Positions 41,951-51,500 of a stretch of 64,000 nt of DNA are shown here, piece after piece (position 1 is the stretch's first letter; each line of letters starts with the position of its first letter). Location of the stretch: the NCBI RefSeq assembly GCF_016595245.1, contig NZ_JAENHM010000057.1, positions 62,001-126,000 on the forward strand, in the 5' to 3' direction. Source of the stretch: Azospirillum endophyticum (GTDB lineage Bacteria > Pseudomonadota > Alphaproteobacteria > Azospirillales > Azospirillaceae). A program made the translations under genes and the position numbers. The notes beneath the pieces were generated by a model. It had not been told where the DNA came from, searched no databases, and was given only the letters and a program-made list of their open reading frames with translations.

Positions 41951-42123
41951 GCCTTCCATTCGCATGGCCCGGGACGGGCCGTTCACAAACACGCGCCTGC
42001 CGGGATGTCTCCCGACAGGCGCGTCGTGCAGTATGCCCACCGGCGGGGGCCGGGTCAAATCCACGCCCGACCGCCTCCCTTTCCCCTGGGGAGAGGGGAT
42101 TATCCGCGTCAATTGGCGCAGTG

Positions 42124-42750
42124 TCAGTGCGCCAGAATGTCCGGGGTTTCCCAGCCGCCGAGATCCAGCTCGCCGCGGGCGGGCAGGAAGTCGAAGCAGG
42201 CCTGGGCCAGATGGATGCGGCCCTCGCGGGCCAGCATGACGTCCAGCTTCGCCTTCAGGTCGTGGAGATGCAGCACGTCCGACGCGGCGTATTTCATCTG
42301 GTCGGTGGTCAGCTCCGGCGCGCCCCAGTCGGAGGATTGCTGCTGCTTGGAGATCTCCACCCCCAGCAGGTCCTTGCACAGATCCTTCAGGCCATGGCGG
42401 TCGGTGAAGGTGCGGACCAGCTTGGAGGCCACCTTGGTGCAATAGACCGGCCGGCAGTCGACGCCCAGATAGGCCTTCATCACCGCCACGTCGAAGCGGG
42501 CGAAATGGAACAGCTTGGTGACGCCGGGATCGGCCAGCAGACGCTTCAGGTTCGGCGCCTCGTAGCGGCCGGGGCGGAACTGCACCAGATGCACGGCACC
42601 GTCGCCGGCCGACAGCTGCACCAGGCAGAGGCGGTCGCGGTGGGGGTTCAGCCCCATGGTCTCGGTGTCGATGGCGACGCAGTTGTCGCGGGCGCCGGCG
42701 GCGAGGTCGAGGCCGTCGGGGAGGTCGCCGTCATGAAGGTCGATGGGCAT
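42124..42750 (-). CDS. RNase D-like 3'-5' exonuclease, single-domain
   Basis: The 208-residue protein is a DEDDy exonuclease. AIDTETMGLNP carries the first Asp-Glu pair, FHFARFDVAVMK the next acidic residue, and YAASDVLHLHDL the final Tyr-x3-Asp. It lacks the HRDC domains of full-length RNase D, as is usual for the short alphaproteobacterial form. It probably trims the 3' ends of tRNA or other structured RNAs. It is upstream of kdsD on the same strand and close to a tRNA gene. Confidence 0.9.
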   Translation of the reverse strand: MPIDLHDGDLPDGLDLAAGARDNCVAIDTETMGLNPHRDRLCLVQLSAGDGAVHLVQFRPGRYEAPNLKRLLADPGVTKLFHFARFDVAVMKAYLGVDCRPVYCTKVASKLVRTFTDRHGLKDLCKDLLGVEISKQQQSSDWGAPELTTDQMKYAASDVLHLHDLKAKLDVMLAREGRIHLAQACFDFLPARGELDLGGWETPDILAH

Positions 42751-42871
42751 GGTCGCGTCCCGGGGTGGTCAGGCCCCCGGCCATGGACCCTAAAAACGAC
42801 GAACGCCGCTCTGCACGTCCTCCCTCATGATCGAAGGAGCTGTGCATGCGGCGCAGCCGGGTAGAAAGAAA

Positions 42872-42958
42872 TGGTGCCCAGGAGAAGACTCGAACTTCCA
42901 CGACATTTCTGCCACAGGTACCTGAAACCTGCGCGTCTACCAATTCCGCCACCTGGGC
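42872..42958 (-). tRNA. tRNA-Leu (anticodon CAG)
   Basis: On the minus strand the 5' acceptor strand GCCCAGG pairs with CCTGGGC near the 3' end, and CCA is encoded. The D-arm region GGCGGAATTGGTAGACGC is typical of leucine tRNA. The anticodon stem CAGGT/ACCTG encloses TTCAGGT, giving CAG at 42922-42924. A long variable arm (TGGCAGAAATGTCGT region) and GTTCGAGTC follow. The 87-base length is normal for this class. Confidence 0.97.
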
Positions 42959-43248
42959 TCGGTGCTCGGTGTGTGGGCGGTTGTTTAATGATCCGGCCGG
43001 GAGGCGTCAACAGCTTTTTTCCGGCCCCTTCATTTTTTTGCCGCATCGCGGGTTTTCTCCTGCGGCCGGCGGGCGCGGCGATGCAGTCCCTAGCTTGGCG
43101 GCGGACCATTCGCTATAAGCATGCCCGCAGTTCCAGCAGTCCTCTATGGCGACACACAGTCGGACGACGCGCGGGGGCGCGCGCGGCAACGGGAAACCCG
43201 CCGCGCGAAGACCCCGGTTCCGGCGCGCAACGACACGGGAGACGGTCG

Positions 43249-44220
43249 ATGTCCTATCGCACTCAGATTATCACGGTGTTCGGCGGTTCGGGCTTCATCG
43301 GCCGCCACCTGATCCGGCGCCTCGCCAAGTCGGGCGCCCTCATCCGCATCGCCACCCGCAACCCGGGCAAGGCCGGCTTCCTGAAGACCGCCGGCGCCGT
43401 CGGCCAGATCGTCCCCTTCGCCACCGACTGCACCGACGACGTGTCGGTCGGCCGCGCGCTGCGGGGGGCCGACGTCGCCATCAACCTGCTGGGCGTGCTG
43501 TACGAGCGCGGCAGCCAGAGCTTCCAGGGCGTGCATGTCGACGCCGCCGCCCGCATCGCCCGCCTGGCGGCGGCCAACGGCGTCAACCGGCTGATCCACG
43601 TCTCCGCCATCGGCGCCGACGCCGCCTCGCAATCCGCCTACGCCCGCTCCAAGGCGGCCGGCGAGCAGGCGGTGCTGTCCGCCTTCCCGGCGGCGACGAT
43701 CCTGCGCCCCAGCATCGTCTTCGGGCCGGAGGACAATTTCTTCAACAAATTCGCCGCGATGGCGCAGAAAGCCCCGGCCCTGCCGCTGATCGGCGGCGGC
43801 AAGACCCTCTTCCAGCCGGTCTATGTCGGCGATCTGGCGGCCGCCGTCGTCGCAGCGCTGGAGACCGACTCCAGCCGCGGCAAGACCTATGAGCTGGGCG
43901 GCCCGCGCGTCTACACCTTCCGGGAATTGCTGGACCTGACCCAGAAGGACATCCAGCGCCACCGCCCGCTGGTGACCATCCCCTGGAATTTCGCCGAGTC
44001 GCTGGGCGGCATCCTGGAAAAGGTCCCGGTGCTGGCCCCGGCGCTGACCCGCGATCATGTGGCCTTGCTGAAGCAGGACAACGTCGCCTCCCCGAAAGCG
44101 CTGGGCTTCACGGATCTGGGCATCACCGAGCTGGCGACCTGCGAGGTCATCCTGCCGACCTACCTGTCGCGCTTCATCGTCGGCGGCAAGTACGGCGGCC
44201 AGACCAACAACGCCCACTGA
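43249..44220 (+). CDS. Complex I NDUFA9-like NAD(P)-binding protein
   Basis: This 323-residue atypical SDR starts with ITVFGGSGFIGRHLIRRLAK. It has AINLLGVLYERGSQSFQGVH, LIHVSAIGADAASQSAYARS (with a Tyr-x3-Lys site, YARSK) and ILRPSIVFGPEDNFFNKFAA. Bacterial homologues of the mitochondrial NDUFA9 subunit are common in Alphaproteobacteria; the role in bacteria is not settled. GGGAGACGGTCG precedes the ATG. A clean terminator follows. Confidence 0.88.
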   Translation: MSYRTQIITVFGGSGFIGRHLIRRLAKSGALIRIATRNPGKAGFLKTAGAVGQIVPFATDCTDDVSVGRALRGADVAINLLGVLYERGSQSFQGVHVDAAARIARLAAANGVNRLIHVSAIGADAASQSAYARSKAAGEQAVLSAFPAATILRPSIVFGPEDNFFNKFAAMAQKAPALPLIGGGKTLFQPVYVGDLAAAVVAALETDSSRGKTYELGGPRVYTFRELLDLTQKDIQRHRPLVTIPWNFAESLGGILEKVPVLAPALTRDHVALLKQDNVASPKALGFTDLGITELATCEVILPTYLSRFIVGGKYGGQTNNAH

Positions 44221-44262
44221 TCGGCTGACGCCCCCGGCGGGCAGTTCCGGTCCGCGACACCC

Positions 44263-44297
44263 GAAAGCCCCGGCCCGAGCGCCGGGGCTTTCGTTTT
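44263..44297 (+). terminator. Rho-independent terminator after the NDUFA9-like gene
   Basis: The 12-base perfect stem GAAAGCCCCGGC / GCCGGGGCTTTC encloses CCGAGC and is followed by GTTTTA. Confidence 0.85.
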
Positions 44298-44425
44298 ACC
44301 GGGCCCGCGGCGAAATTCCCGCCCGAAATTCCCGCTTGGCCCGGCATGGCACGCCTGCCCCATCGGCGCTTGAATTCTCATGCCCCCACCGTCATGTGGG
44401 CGGTTCAACCATGGCGGGAGCGGTG

Positions 44426-45613
44426 ATGACGGGGGCAGAGGATATCCGGGGAGCGTCGGGGCGGCTGGCGGAGCAGGCATCGGCCGCGCGCTGGGCGACC
44501 GTCGTCGCCTTCTTGCTGAACGGCACCGTCTTCGGCGTGTGGGCGACCCAGATCCCGCTGCTGAAGAACCGGCTGGACCTCAGCCCCGCCATATTGGGGG
44601 CGGCGCTGCTGTGCCTTGCCGCCGGCGCCCTGACGGCGATGATCGCCAGCGGCCCGCTGCTTGGGCGGCTGGGCAGCGCGCCGGTGACCAGGGTGACCGC
44701 CCTGCTGTTCGCCGGGCTGCTGCCGCTGCCGGCGCTGGTGCCGGACGTGGCGACGCTGTGCATCGTGCTGGCGCTGTTCGGCGCGTCGGGCGGCACCATG
44801 GACGTCGCCATGAACGCGCAGGCCGCCCTGGTGGAGCGGCGGCTGGGCCGGCCGGTCATGTCGTCGCTGCACGGGATGTGGAGCCTCGGCGGACTGACCG
44901 GGGCGGGGCTGGGCGGGCTGATGCTGCCGCTGATGCCGGCGGCGGCCCAGGCCGGGCTGGTGTCGGCCGGGCTGCTCGTGCTGTTCCTGGCCTTGCAGGG
45001 CCGCTTCCTGCCCGACCGCAATGGCGGCGGCGGCGGGCTGGTGCTGCCCGACCGCAAGACCCTGCTGCTCGGCCTGCTGGCCGCCCTGTCCTTCATGGGC
45101 GAGGGCGCCATCCTGGACTGGAGCGCCATCCACCTGCGCGACGACCTGGGGGCGCCGGCCTCGACCGCCGGCATGGGGTTCGGCGTGTTCTGCGCCGCCA
45201 TGGCGGCCGGGCGGTTCAGCGGCGACCGTCTGCGCCACCGCTTCGGCGGGGCGACGCTGATGCGCTGCGGCGGGCTGCTGGCCGCGGCCGGGCTGGGACT
45301 CGTGCTGGCGGGCGGCCTCGTCGCGGGGGGATCGCCGCTGTTGGCAATGGCCGGCTTCGGGCTGACCGGGATCGGCCTGTCGAACATCGTCCCGGTGCTG
45401 TTCAGCACGGCGGGGGCGGTGGACAGCGGCCATGCCGACCATGCGGTCGCCGCGGTGTCGACCATGGGCTATGCCGGCGTGCTGGCCGGCCCGCCGCTGG
45501 TCGGCTTCATCGCCGAGGCCACCAGCCTCGCCACCGCCTTCGCGCTGATCGCGCTGCTGGCGCTGGGAACGGCCGCCGCCGCGACCCGTGCGGTGCCGCG
45601 GCAGGCGGTTTGA
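44426..45613 (+). CDS. MFS transporter, YbjJ-like
   Basis: This is a 12-segment carrier of 395 residues. The first membrane segment carries WATVVAFLLNGTVFGVWATQ. The cytoplasmic loop and following helices include GTMDVAMNAQAALVERRLGR and SLHGMWSLGGLTGAGLGGLM, typical of the YbjJ-like major-facilitator branch. The substrate is unknown. The ATG used has GGGAGCGGTG before it; another ATG five codons upstream is possible. It lies alone between a terminator and the convergent uppP. Confidence 0.88.
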   Translation: MTGAEDIRGASGRLAEQASAARWATVVAFLLNGTVFGVWATQIPLLKNRLDLSPAILGAALLCLAAGALTAMIASGPLLGRLGSAPVTRVTALLFAGLLPLPALVPDVATLCIVLALFGASGGTMDVAMNAQAALVERRLGRPVMSSLHGMWSLGGLTGAGLGGLMLPLMPAAAQAGLVSAGLLVLFLALQGRFLPDRNGGGGGLVLPDRKTLLLGLLAALSFMGEGAILDWSAIHLRDDLGAPASTAGMGFGVFCAAMAAGRFSGDRLRHRFGGATLMRCGGLLAAAGLGLVLAGGLVAGGSPLLAMAGFGLTGIGLSNIVPVLFSTAGAVDSGHADHAVAAVSTMGYAGVLAGPPLVGFIAEATSLATAFALIALLALGTAAAATRAVPRQAV

Positions 45614-45710
45614 CTTTTTTTCCCTCAATCGGCGGGCGCGGCCATCCGGCCGCTTGCCTCCGCAGGCATGGGCCTGCGGGGCCGCAGTCGCGGCCCTAGG
45701 CCTGCGGCCA

Positions 45711-46511
45711 TTACAGATAGAGGAAGGCCAGCATGCCGGTGCCGATGGCGATGCGGTACCAGCCGAAGGGGGCGAAGCCGTAGCGGCCGACGAAATCGAC
45801 CAGCGTCTTCACCACCAGGGCGGCGGCGATGAAGGCGGTGACGAAGCCGACCAGGATCAGCAGGCCGCTGTCCAGGCTCATCAGCGACCAGTTCTTGTAG
45901 AGGTCGTAGACGGTGGCGCCGGCCATGGTCGGCACCGCCAGGAAGAAGGAGAACTCGGCCGCCGCCTTGCGGTCGACGCCCATCAGCAGGGCGCCCAGGA
46001 TGCTGGCGCCGGAGCGCGACACGCCCGGCACCAGGGCCAGGCACTGGCAGAAGCCGATCTTCAGCGCCAGCGGGGCGGAGAAGTTCTCGATCTGGTGATA
46101 GCGGGCGACCGGGATCAGGCGCTCCACCAGCAGGATGGCGATGCCGCCGACGATCAGCGCGATGCTGACCACGGTGGGGTTGAACAGCAGCGTCTTGATG
46201 ATGCCGTGCAGGCCGGCGCCCAGCACCATCGCCGGCAGGAAGGCGATCAGCACCGCCCGCACGAAACGGCGCGCGCCGGGATCGTCCTTCAGCCCTGTGG
46301 CAACGCGCCACAGCCGCTGGAAATAGACCACGCAGATCGCCAGAATGGCGCCGAGCTGGATCACCACTTCGAACACCTTGCCGGGCGGTCCCTGGAAACC
46401 CAGCAGTTCGTCCAGCATGATGAGATGGCCGGTCGAGGAGACGGGCAGGAACTCGGTCAGCCCCTCCACCAGCCCCATCAGTGTGGCATCCAGATATTGA
46501 TCGATCATCAT
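45711..46511 (-). CDS. uppP: Undecaprenyl-diphosphatase UppP (BacA)
   Basis: This 266-residue membrane enzyme removes a phosphate from undecaprenyl diphosphate to recycle the lipid carrier for peptidoglycan and other glycans. The two family motifs are intact: GLVEGLTEFLPVSSTGHLIM with the catalytic Glu residues, and ALVPGVSRSGASILGALLMG. Around eight hydrophobic segments are visible. Overproduction is known to confer bacitracin resistance. It is divergent from gltD. Confidence 0.95.
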   Translation of the reverse strand: MMIDQYLDATLMGLVEGLTEFLPVSSTGHLIMLDELLGFQGPPGKVFEVVIQLGAILAICVVYFQRLWRVATGLKDDPGARRFVRAVLIAFLPAMVLGAGLHGIIKTLLFNPTVVSIALIVGGIAILLVERLIPVARYHQIENFSAPLALKIGFCQCLALVPGVSRSGASILGALLMGVDRKAAAEFSFFLAVPTMAGATVYDLYKNWSLMSLDSGLLILVGFVTAFIAAALVVKTLVDFVGRYGFAPFGWYRIAIGTGMLAFLYL

Positions 46512-46896
46512 CGCGGCACACAGCCTTCGGCACGGTTGGATGTTGCAGCGCTTATAGCAGCCGGGGATCGGACTGGCGATGGCGAGGGGTCGGTACCCCT
46601 ATTCGGGCGATAGTCACATTTCGGGACTAATTTTCTGTCGCGCTTTTGTGACACCCTATGGTCATGCCCACGCATTTCAGCCTTGCGGAAGAAAAGGTCA
46701 ACAAACCGGACCTATCGGTGTTTTTGTGCTTCCGCGGGGTGGGCGCATGCGTTATATGACGAGCGTCCGCCACTTCGCGGATTTTCGATTTCAACCCAGC
46801 CGGTCGGTGTAGGCCACAGCCGCAGCCCCCGGTCAGGCCCAGCAAGGCGATGCCCCCGCGACAGCGGGCGGGGCCGCGAAGCAAGGAGCAGACGTC
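46512..46896. other. Intergenic region between uppP and gltD
   Basis: These 385 bases should hold the promoters of both divergent genes. I see a short hairpin GGGGT-CGGT-ACCCC near 46586, an inverted pair GTCACA (46613) / TGTGAC (46647), and CCCCGCGACAGCGGGCGGGG just before gltD. None matches a sigma-54 -24/-12 element or a well-known operator. Short frames here lack support. Confidence 0.4.
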
Positions 46897-48345
46897 ATGG
46901 CGAACCAGAAAATGTTGGGCTTCGTGCACACCGCGCAGACGATGCCCGACAAGCGGTCTGCCGCCGACCGCCGCCAGGACTTCGCCGAGATCTACGCCCG
47001 CTTCAGCGACGAGCGCGCCGGCGAGCAGGCCAACCGCTGCTCGCAGTGCGGCGTTCCCTTCTGCCAGGTGCATTGCCCGGTCTCCAACAACATCCCGGAC
47101 TGGCTGAAGCTGACCGCCGAGGGGCGGCTGGAGGAGGCCTACGAGGTCTCCCAGGCCACCAACAACTTCCCGGAAATCTGCGGCCGCATCTGCCCGCAGG
47201 ACCGGCTGTGCGAGGGCAACTGCGTCATCGAGCAGTCGACCCACGGCGCCGTCACCATCGGCTCGGTCGAGAAGTACATCAACGACACCGCCTGGGAGCA
47301 GGGCTGGGTCAAGCCGCGCAAGCCGGTCCGCGAGCTGGGCCTGTCGGCCGGCGTGATCGGCGCCGGCCCGGCCGGGCTGGCCGCCGCCGAGGAGCTGCGC
47401 GCCAAGGGCTACGAGGTCCATGTCTACGACCGTCACGACCGCATGGGCGGCCTGCTGGTCTACGGCATCCCCGGCTTCAAGCTGGAGAAGGACGTCGTCG
47501 CCCGCCGGGTCCAGCGTCTGGCCGATGCCGGCGTCATCTTCCATGCGAATTTCGAGATCGGCCGCGACGCCACCCTGGCCGAGCTGCGCGAGCGCCACGT
47601 CACCATCCTGATCGCCACCGGCGTCTACAAGGCCCGCGACATCGAGGCTCCCGGTTCGGGGCTGAAGAACATCGTCCCGGCGCTGGAATACCTGACCACC
47701 TCCAACAAGGTCGGGCTCGGCGACTCGATGGAGGCCTATGAGGACGGCTCGCTGAACGCCGCCGGCAAGAAGGTGGTGGTGCTCGGCGGCGGCGACACCG
47801 CGATGGACTGCGTCCGCACGGCGATCCGCCAGGGCGCCACCTCGGTCAAGTGCCTGTACCGCCGCGACCGCAAGAACATGCCGGGCTCGCAGCGCGAAGT
47901 GGCGCATGCCGAGGAGGAGGGCGTCGAGTTCGTCTGGCAGGCGGCGCCTGAGGCCTTCACCGGCACCGACGTCGTCACCGGCGTCCGTGCCGTCCGCATC
48001 CATCTGGGTGTGGCCGACGCCACCGGCCGCCAGACCCCGCAGGTGATCGAGGGCTCCGACTTCACCGAGCCGGCCGATCTCGTCATCAAGGCGCTGGGCT
48101 TCGAGCCGGAGGATCTGCCGGGCATGTTCGGCTCGCCCGACCTCACCGTCACCCGCTGGGGCACGCTGCTGGTCGACCACCGCACCAAGATGACCAGCCT
48201 GGACGGCGTCTTCGCCGCCGGCGACATCGTCCGCGGCGCCTCGCTGGTGGTGTGGGCCATCCGCGACGGCCGCGACGCCGCCGAGGCGATGGACGCCTAC
48301 GCCCAGACCGTCGGCGCGCCCAAGCTGGCGGTCGCGGCCGAGTAA
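46897..48345 (+). CDS. gltD: NADPH glutamate synthase small (beta) subunit
   Basis: This 482-residue subunit takes electrons from NADPH and passes them through FAD and 4Fe-4S centres to the large subunit for ammonia assimilation. The N-terminal cysteines RCSQCGVPFCQVHCP and ICGRICPQDRLCEGNC bind iron-sulfur clusters. The FAD site is VIGAGPAGLAAAEELRAKG, and the NADPH site is VVVLGGGDTAMDCVRTAIRQ. The ending GDIVRGASLVVWAIRDGRDA is conserved. CAAGGAGCAGACGTC precedes the ATG. Its size and its place just upstream of gltB match Azospirillum brasilense. Confidence 0.97.
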   Translation: MANQKMLGFVHTAQTMPDKRSAADRRQDFAEIYARFSDERAGEQANRCSQCGVPFCQVHCPVSNNIPDWLKLTAEGRLEEAYEVSQATNNFPEICGRICPQDRLCEGNCVIEQSTHGAVTIGSVEKYINDTAWEQGWVKPRKPVRELGLSAGVIGAGPAGLAAAEELRAKGYEVHVYDRHDRMGGLLVYGIPGFKLEKDVVARRVQRLADAGVIFHANFEIGRDATLAELRERHVTILIATGVYKARDIEAPGSGLKNIVPALEYLTTSNKVGLGDSMEAYEDGSLNAAGKKVVVLGGGDTAMDCVRTAIRQGATSVKCLYRRDRKNMPGSQREVAHAEEEGVEFVWQAAPEAFTGTDVVTGVRAVRIHLGVADATGRQTPQVIEGSDFTEPADLVIKALGFEPEDLPGMFGSPDLTVTRWGTLLVDHRTKMTSLDGVFAAGDIVRGASLVVWAIRDGRDAAEAMDAYAQTVGAPKLAVAAE

Positions 48346-48358
48346 GACCGCTTTACCC

Positions 48359-48487
48359 GTGCCCCCACCCCGACCCTCCCCCGCTGGGCGGGGGAGGGAG
48401 CAAGTGCAAGGGCGGCGGAGTCCCCTCCCCCGCGATCGGACCGGCCTTCGGCCGGCCGAGTGCGGGGGAGGGTTAGGGTGGGGGCAC
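48359..48487. repeat. Palindromic GC-rich element between gltD and gltB
   Basis: The outer arms (48359-48384 and 48462-48487) begin GTGCCCCCACCC and end GGGTGGGGGCAC and are complementary over about 26 bases with few mismatches. Inside are a second hairpin (CCTCCCCCGC-TGG-GCGGGGGAGG) and a third with a TTCG loop (CCGGCC-TTCG-GGCCGG). The whole 129-base element could fold as one cruciform or RNA structure. It looks like a dispersed intergenic repeat rather than a simple terminator, since it has no T-run. Confidence 0.7.
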
Positions 48488-48568
48488 CGCCTCCACGACC
48501 TTGTCTACCCCAGGGGGCCTTCCCTTCGGCCCTCCAGGTCAACGTCCAGACTGTGAAAGGGTCGTTCC

Positions 48569-51500
48569 ATGACCGCCGAGTTTAACCAGGGCGAGTTGAA
48601 CCAGGGTGAGCAGTTCGTCGCCGATTTCCGCGCCAACGCCGCGGCGCTGACCACTGCCCACGCCTACAATCCGGCCGACGAGCACGACGCCTGCGGCGTC
48701 GGCTTCATCGCCGCGATCGACGGCAAGCCCCGCCGTTCGGTGGTCGAAAAAGGCATCGAAGCCCTGAAGGCGGTCTGGCACCGCGGTGCGGTGGACGCCG
48801 ACGGCAAGACCGGCGACGGCGCCGGCATCCATGTCCAGGTGCCGCAGAAGTTCTTCAAGGACCACGTCAAGATCATCGGCCACCTGCCGCCGGAGAACAA
48901 TCTGGCGGTCGGCCAAGTCTTCCTGCCGCGCATCAGCCTGGACGCCCAGGAAGCCTGCCGCTGCATCGTCGAGACCGAGATCCTGGCCTTCGGCTACTAC
49001 ATCTACGGCTGGCGCCAAGTGCCGATCAACGTCGACATCATCGGCGAGAAGGCCAACGCGACCCGGCCCGAGATCGAGCAGATCATCATCGGCAACAGCA
49101 AGGGCGTGTCGGACGAGCAGTTCGAGCTCGACCTCTACATCATCCGCCGCCGGATCGAGAAGGCGGTGCATGGCGAGCAGATCAACGACTTCTACATCTG
49201 CTCGCTGTCGGCGCGCTCGATCATCTACAAGGGCATGTTCCTGGCCGAACAGCTCTCGACCTTCTACCCGGACCTGACCGACGACCGTTTCGAGTCGTCC
49301 TTCGCCATCTACCACCAGCGCTATTCGACCAACACCTTCCCGACCTGGCCGCTGGCCCAGCCCTTCCGCATGCTCGCCCACAACGGCGAGATCAACACGC
49401 TGAAGGGCAACGTCAACTGGATGAAGGCGCATGAGACCCGGATGGAGCATCCGGTGTTCGGCGCCAACATGGGCGACCTCAAGCCGGTGATCGGCGTCGG
49501 CCTGTCCGACTCGGGCGCGCTCGACAGCGTGTTCGAGGTGATGGTCCGCGCCGGCCGCACCGCCCCGATGGTCAAGATGATGCTGGTGCCGCAGGCGCTG
49601 ACCAGCTCGCAGACCACGCCGGACAACCACAAGGCGCTGATCGCCTACTGCAACTCCGTCATGGAGCCGTGGGACGGCCCGGCCGCGCTGGCCATGACCG
49701 ACGGCCGCTGGGTCGTCGGCGGCATGGACCGCAACGGCCTGCGCCCGATGCGCTACACCATCACCACCGACGGTCTGATCATCGGCGGGTCCGAGACCGG
49801 CATGGTCAAGATCGAGGAGAACCAGGTGGTCGAGAAGGGCCGCCTCGGCCCGGGCGAGATGATCGCCGTCGATCTCCAGGCCGGCAAGCTGTTCAACGAC
49901 CGTGAGCTGAAGGACCATCTGGCCGCCCAGAAGCCCTGGGGCCAGTGGGTCAAGAACACCACGCATCTGGACGAGCTGGTGAAGACCGCCGCGCTGAAGG
50001 GCGAGCCGTCGGAGATGGAGAAGGAGGAGCTGCGCCGTCGCCAGATGGCCTTCGGCCTCGCCATGGAAGACATGGAGCTGATCCTCCACCCGATGGCGGA
50101 GGACGGCAAGGAAGCCGTCGGCTCGATGGGCGACGACAGCCCGATCGCCGTGCTGTCGGACAAGTACCGCGGCCTGCACCACTTCTTCCGCCAGAACTTC
50201 TCCCAGGTCACCAATCCGCCCATCGACTCGCTTCGCGAGCGCCGGGTGATGAGCCTGAAGACGCGGCTGGGCAACCTCGGCAACATCCTCGACGAGGATG
50301 AGAGCCAGACCCGGTTGCTGCAACTCGACAGCCCGGTGCTGACCACCGCCGAATTCCACGCCATGCGGGACTACATGGCCGACACCGCGGCGGTGATCGA
50401 CGCCACCTTCCCGGTCGACGGCGGCCCCGACGCGCTGCGCGACGCGCTGCGCCGCATCCGCCAGGAGGCGGAGGACGCCGTGCGCGGCGGCGCCAACCAC
50501 GTCACCCTGACCGACGAGGCGATGGGCCCGGCCCGCGCCGCCATCCCGGCCATCCTGGCGACCGGCGCGGTCCACACCCACCTGATCCGCTCCAACCTGC
50601 GCACCTTCACCTCGCTGAACCTGCGCACGGCGGAATGCCTGGACACCCATTACTTCGCGGTGCTGATCGGCGTCGGCGCCACCACCGTCAACGCCTATCT
50701 GGCGCAGGAGGCGGTGGCCGAGCGCCAGCGCCGCGGACTGCTCGGCTCGCTGTCGCTGGAAAAGGCGATGACGAACTACAAGAAGGCCATCGACGACGGC
50801 CTGCTGAAGATCATGTCCAAGATGGGCATCTCGGTCATCAGCAGCTACCGCGGCGGCGGCAACTTCGAGGCCATCGGCCTCAGCCGCGCCCTGGTCGCCG
50901 AGCATTTCCCGGCGATGGTCAGCCGCATCTCCGGCATCGGCCTGAACGGCATCCAGAAGAAGGTCCTGGAGCAGCATGCGCTCGCCTATGCCGGCGAGGC
51001 GCTGCCGCTGCCGGTCGGCGGCTTCTACCGCTTCCGCAAGTCGGGCGACCGCCATGGCTGGGAGGGTGGGATCATCCACACCCTGCAGCAGGCCGTCACC
51101 AACGACAGCTACACCACCTTCAAGAAGTATTCCGAGCAGGTGAACAAGCGGCCGCCGATGCAGCTGCGCGACCTGCTGGAGTTCCGCACCACCAAGGCCG
51201 CCGTTCCGGTCGACGAGGTCGAGAGCATCACCTCGATCCGCAAGCGCTTCATCACGCCGGGCATGTCGATGGGGGCATTGTCGCCCGAGGCGCACGGCAC
51301 GCTGAACGTCGCGATGAACCGCATCGGCGCCAAGTCCGACTCGGGCGAGGGCGGCGAGGATCCGGCGCGCTTCCGTCCCGACAAGAACGGCGACAACTGG
51401 AACTCCGCCATCAAGCAGGTGGCGTCGGGCCGCTTCGGCGTCACCGCCGAGTACCTGAACCAGTGCCGCGAGCTGGAGATCAAGGTCGCCCAGGGCGCCA

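Noticed and set aside
46512..46896. Possible sigma-54 promoter (GGCAC...TTGC) before gltD
   Set aside because: GGCAC and TTGC occur at about 46529-46546, but the GG-to-GC spacing is 14 instead of the required 10 bases.
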